Below, piece by piece: positions 61,501 through 64,000 of a stretch of DNA of 64,000 bases (its first letter is position 1; each line of letters starts with the position of its first letter). The position numbers and the translations under genes are program-made. Origin of the DNA: Acetivibrio cellulolyticus CD2 (GTDB taxonomy: Bacteria > Bacillota > Clostridia > Acetivibrionales > Acetivibrionaceae); contig NZ_JH556657.1 in assembly GCF_000179595.2 (NCBI RefSeq), positions 540,946 to 604,945 of the forward strand, read 5' to 3'. Under the pieces are notes generated by a model. It saw nothing but the letters and a program-made list of their open reading frames with translations, was not told the DNA's origin and made no database searches.

Positions 61501-64000
61501 TTCGGGTAATGCTTATGAAGAAATCTGTAGTGAAAGATATATGGTTGGCAGTAATATTGAAGATTATAAAAAGGTTGTATCCCAAATAAAGCTTAAGGGG
61601 ATATCCAAAATCATCCATGCTATGACTTTAGCAGATGAGGAAGCAAGTGATATTTCAGTGCTGAAGGAGAGCATGGCAAGAGGTGTTGGGAGTTTGTTCC
61701 GTCTTGCAAAGGCTGTTCAAAATATTAATTTGGATAAGCATCTGGATATTGTTGTGATTTCGGATTATGTAAACGAAGTTTCCGGCAACGAGAAAATAAT
61801 TAAGCCTGAAAATGCGGCTTTGTTTGGATTGGCAAAGGTTGTTGACAGTGAGAACCCGAAAGTGAGCTTTAGATGTATTGATATAGACAACTATACAAGG
61901 TTAGATGACATATTCCCGGAATTGATGTGTGATGGTGGCTCCTCTGCTGTGGCATACCGTCAGGGTAAAAGATATATTGAGGAGCTTGGTGAATTTGATA
62001 TTGAAAATATTAAAAAGAGAGAAATCATGCTGCACGAAGAAGGTGCGTATATTATCACAGGCGGTTTGGGAGGGATAGCTCTTGAAGTTGCCCAATATCT
62101 TTCATCAAAAAGCAAAGTCAATTTGGTGTTGATCGGTCGTACAGATATGCCTGAAAGGTCAGCATGGGATGACATAGTTGGTCTTGGAAATGATTTGAAA
62201 ATTATAAATAAAATTAATGTTATTAGAAGAATAGAAGCTAAAGGGTCCAATGTAACCATTTTTAGAGCAGATGTTTCTGACATTAAGAAAATGTCTGAAG
62301 TTGTTGAAAAAACAAGACAGAAGTTTGGAAGAATCAACGGAGTTATTCATTCTGCAGGACAGGCAGGAGAAGGGTTCTTAATTAATAAGAATGAGAAAGT
62401 TTTTGACAGCGTGTTAGCACCAAAAGTAGAAGGTACTTGGATTTTAGATAAATTAACGGACACGGATGAGTTGGATTTCTTTGTATTGTTTTCATCATCC
62501 ACTACACTTGCGGGCATAGTTGGGCAGGGTGATTATACTGCTGCGAATGCATACCTGGATTCATATGCAGCTTATAGAAACAAGAAGGGCAGAAAGTCAT
62601 TGACTATTAAATGGTCTGCGTGGAAAGAGACAGGTATGGCTTTCAATTATGGTGTTAACTCTGATGGCTTTTTCAAGGTGCTGCCAACTCAGAAAGCTAT
62701 CTATGCCTTTGGCCAGGTTTTAAACAGGGATATTGAAAGGGTTTTTATAGGAGAAATAAATTTCAGAAATCAATCCTTTGATCAGCAAAAGTTTCCTTTT
62801 ATAAAGCTGTCAAAAGAAATTATAAGCAAATTTGTGGACGATAAAGAACAGTTGGCTCAAGTACAGGTAAATAAAGATGAAGTACAGAAAAATACAAATG
62901 CAGATTTAAATCCAAATAAAGAAACGGATATTCTGATAGCTGGAGAAGCAAATCAAAATTATACAAGTACGGAAATAAGTTTGGCATATGTATACAGTGA
63001 GGTGTTGGGGCTAAAAGAAGTTAACATCTACGATGATTTCTATGATTTGGGCGGGGACTCAATTATAGCAATGAAGATTATAAACACAATTAATAAAAAG
63101 CTCAATATTAAATCGGATGTTATAGATTTATTTGATAACACTACTGTAAAAGAGTTTGCAAAATATATTGATGATGAGTATCTAGTAAAAATCAGTTCAA
63201 ATAACAAAGCTGAAGAGGATGCCATTTTACCTGTTCCTAAAGCGGAGTATTACAGTGCTTCGGCTGCTCAGAGCAGACTATATATTCTAAACCAATTTGA
63301 TATAGGGAGCACTGCTTATAACATTACAAAAGTAATGAAAATCATAGGAAACATTGATATTAAGAGATTTGAGACGGCATTTAAAAAGCTTATAGAGCGG
63401 CATGAAATATTGAGGACATCTTTCTCAGTTGTGGACCAAAACCTTGTGCAAAAAGTGCATGACAGCATTGATTTCAATATCAGTGAAGTGGATTTATACA
63501 GCAAGGATGAGAATGGTTATGTATCTTATGAAGACATAAAAGAAAATATTGATGCTTTTATCAGGCCGTTTGATTTGGGTACACTGCCATTGTTGCGGGT
63601 GGGGCTCATCAGGATATCCATGGAAGAATATCTTATGATTTTTGACATCCACCACATTATTTCGGATGGAACATCCATAGGAATACTGACAAAAGAATTG
63701 ACTGATTTATACAGGGGAATGGATATTCCGGAGCTTAAGGTTCAATATAAGGATTTTTCCATATGGCAGAATGATTTTTTCAATACGGAAGCATTGAAAA
63801 AGCAGGAGAAATACTGGTTGGAAATATTTAAAAACGGTATTCCAGCTTTGAACTTGCCTACTGATTATTACAGACCTCTTGTACAGAGTTTTTGTGGAGA
63901 TAAGGTTGACTTTAAGCTGGACAGGACTTTATTTGATAATTTAAACAAAAGATCTGCAGAAGCAGGGACTACTTTGTTTATGTACATGATTTCTGCGTTT
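58523..64000 (+). CDS. Hybrid trans-AT PKS-NRPS (KS-DH-KR-ACP-C...), runs off the window
   Basis: ATG 58523 follows GGGGG; the frame is open to the edge (over 1825 codons). KS (about 25-445): Cys197 in DTACSSALVAI, EAHGTGTKLGDPIE, KTNIGHLDNAAG. After it comes only the KS-AT and post-AT linker (GLPVYPFERSRCWIE) with no AT fold between. A DH follows with LKEHKISGNNVLVGTAYLEM (first His at 60551; final Pro replaced by Val) and LLDNALTTIPL. KR has TGGLGGIALEVAQYL and GDYTAANAYL. ACP has DLGGDSIIAM. A C domain has FDIHHIISDGTS. It extends with malonyl via a trans AT (none in the window), reduces the unit, then condenses the next amino acid. Confidence 0.93.
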   Translation, partial: MDFSSIKLGKVNMNKYSDIEEISSKDIAIIGMACEFGSAKNADEFWANLRAGVDLVREFPDVRRLDTDDFLRSMNMDKTEYQEGAFLDEVDKFDYTFFRLSPKEAALMSPNQRLFLETAWKTIEDAGYGGNKLNGSKTGVYIGFEADAPVDYKRFIEELDPSSIPLAVPGNLTPIIASRIAYLLDLKGPSMSIDTACSSALVAIHTAIRAIRNGECEMAIAGSVRINILPAQAQFKLGIESSDGRTKAFDDSSDGTGSGEGTAAVLLKPLSAAIRDRDNIYAVIKGSAVNQDGRSIGITAPNVLAQEDVIVSAWKDAGIDPLSISYIEAHGTGTKLGDPIEVDGIRRAFRRYTDKKQFVPIGSVKTNIGHLDNAAGIAGLIKCVLALKYAEIPPSIHFKTPNSKIDFADSPVFVNDKLKEWKTEEYPKRCGISSFGFSGTNCHLILEEAPVSKITKGTEKRDLYFLALSAKSQSCLVNLIERYKAFLEKEVNVDIADICFTANTGRGHYNYRLAVIFESLEELKQKLGSAALKTDEAKNIYYAYHKIVSEIKENKADWEITDSVQKEISTKVSSEISEFISDRKNVGLLEKICCLYVKGADVEFEKLYKDELRSRVGLPVYPFERSRCWIEVAKNVKINDEKNSIGALVDCCRLKSMNLEVFSKEFDSERNWILKEHKISGNNVLVGTAYLEMVMQTFGKSNKGCPIEMKDIVFLTPLVMNSHEKREVQLIINKEDENYKFTAVSNCDAENENWSKHIEGRASALKSCRALLCDVDEIKKSCNEEVITPNINDYNDKTVFELGLRWGSIRKIYVGENQLLSHIELDGEFESELEDYTLYPSLLDNALTTIPLIRRSLKNSSSNLEDSIFLPFSYGLIKVYRALPSKFYSHVTSISNISEDSQTVSFNISLIDMSGEVLVEIENYSLKKMRSAKGLQQSNDKLFHQTRWINCEIETKDRFIKKENILVFSSKSRLECEMVDRLRQGGCSVIEVFSGNAYEEICSERYMVGSNIEDYKKVVSQIKLKGISKIIHAMTLADEEASDISVLKESMARGVGSLFRLAKAVQNINLDKHLDIVVISDYVNEVSGNEKIIKPENAALFGLAKVVDSENPKVSFRCIDIDNYTRLDDIFPELMCDGGSSAVAYRQGKRYIEELGEFDIENIKKREIMLHEEGAYIITGGLGGIALEVAQYLSSKSKVNLVLIGRTDMPERSAWDDIVGLGNDLKIINKINVIRRIEAKGSNVTIFRADVSDIKKMSEVVEKTRQKFGRINGVIHSAGQAGEGFLINKNEKVFDSVLAPKVEGTWILDKLTDTDELDFFVLFSSSTTLAGIVGQGDYTAANAYLDSYAAYRNKKGRKSLTIKWSAWKETGMAFNYGVNSDGFFKVLPTQKAIYAFGQVLNRDIERVFIGEINFRNQSFDQQKFPFIKLSKEIISKFVDDKEQLAQVQVNKDEVQKNTNADLNPNKETDILIAGEANQNYTSTEISLAYVYSEVLGLKEVNIYDDFYDLGGDSIIAMKIINTINKKLNIKSDVIDLFDNTTVKEFAKYIDDEYLVKISSNNKAEEDAILPVPKAEYYSASAAQSRLYILNQFDIGSTAYNITKVMKIIGNIDIKRFETAFKKLIERHEILRTSFSVVDQNLVQKVHDSIDFNISEVDLYSKDENGYVSYEDIKENIDAFIRPFDLGTLPLLRVGLIRISMEEYLMIFDIHHIISDGTSIGILTKELTDLYRGMDIPELKVQYKDFSIWQNDFFNTEALKKQEKYWLEIFKNGIPALNLPTDYYRPLVQSFCGDKVDFKLDRTLFDNLNKRSAEAGTTLFMYMISAF

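Noticed and set aside
1-64000. CRISPR arrays
   Set aside because: No regularly spaced direct repeats of suitable length were seen anywhere.

Overview
The window is AT-rich DNA from an anaerobic, spore-forming, cellulolytic member of the Clostridia, most like the cellulosome builders (Acetivibrio / Ruminiclostridium type). This rests on a secreted GH9-CBM3-CBM3-dockerin endoglucanase, an H-type small acid-soluble spore protein, a glmS ribozyme, a c-di-GMP-I riboswitch and the codon and base composition. The genus is an inference; no rRNA is present.

Region by region. 1-520 holds a scar: a fragment of a phage family-A DNA polymerase and the 3' two thirds of a tRNA-Thr(CGU). 742-9375 holds unrelated genes: a hypothetical protein, an MTHFR-like reductase, the cellulosomal GH9 enzyme, a zinc-ribbon protein, small ORFs and sspH. 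9565-18959 holds two RMD1/DUF155 paralogues, a PilZ c-di-GMP effector, a DacF-type carboxypeptidase, a DarA-type c-di-AMP receptor, a class A beta-lactamase-like protein, an orphan c-di-GMP riboswitch in antisense orientation, and the AmmeMemoRadiSam pair. 19141-26918 is the conserved cell-wall precursor and c-di-AMP block cdaA-cdaR-(FAD protein)-glmM-[glmS ribozyme]-glmS.

Directly downstream of glmS (26925-31108) lies a tandem set of decayed Tn7-like transposon ends. It has three copies of the tnsA-side end, two copies of the opposite end with identical binding-site spacing, one broken tnsA, and lipoprotein genes as apparent cargo. This is the classical attTn7 position. 31225-41368 carries further accessory genes, a GreA-like factor, an FtsK/SpoIIIE translocase, a stand-alone condensation-type protein, leuC-leuD on the minus strand and an orphan bacteriocin-immunity-like protein.

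The main discovery candidate is the biosynthetic gene cluster from about 42.1 kb to the right edge, where it continues beyond the window. A NarL/LiaS-type two-component pair precedes a co-directional operon. Its first NRPS is C-A-PCP-E, and its hand-read specificity code matches asparagine. Next comes a membrane-anchored class C beta-lactamase-fold peptidase that resembles ClbP of the colibactin pathway, then a type II thioesterase. A second NRPS follows, whose adenylation domain is interrupted twice: first by a radical SAM plus B12-binding unit in apparently permuted order, then by a zinc-finger PP-loop ATPase. The last gene is an AT-less hybrid KS-DH-KR-ACP-C protein. Together they suggest an N-acyl-D-Asn prodrug pathway (colibactin / zwittermicin logic) making a peptide-polyketide through unusual chemistry on an NRPS-bound amino acid.
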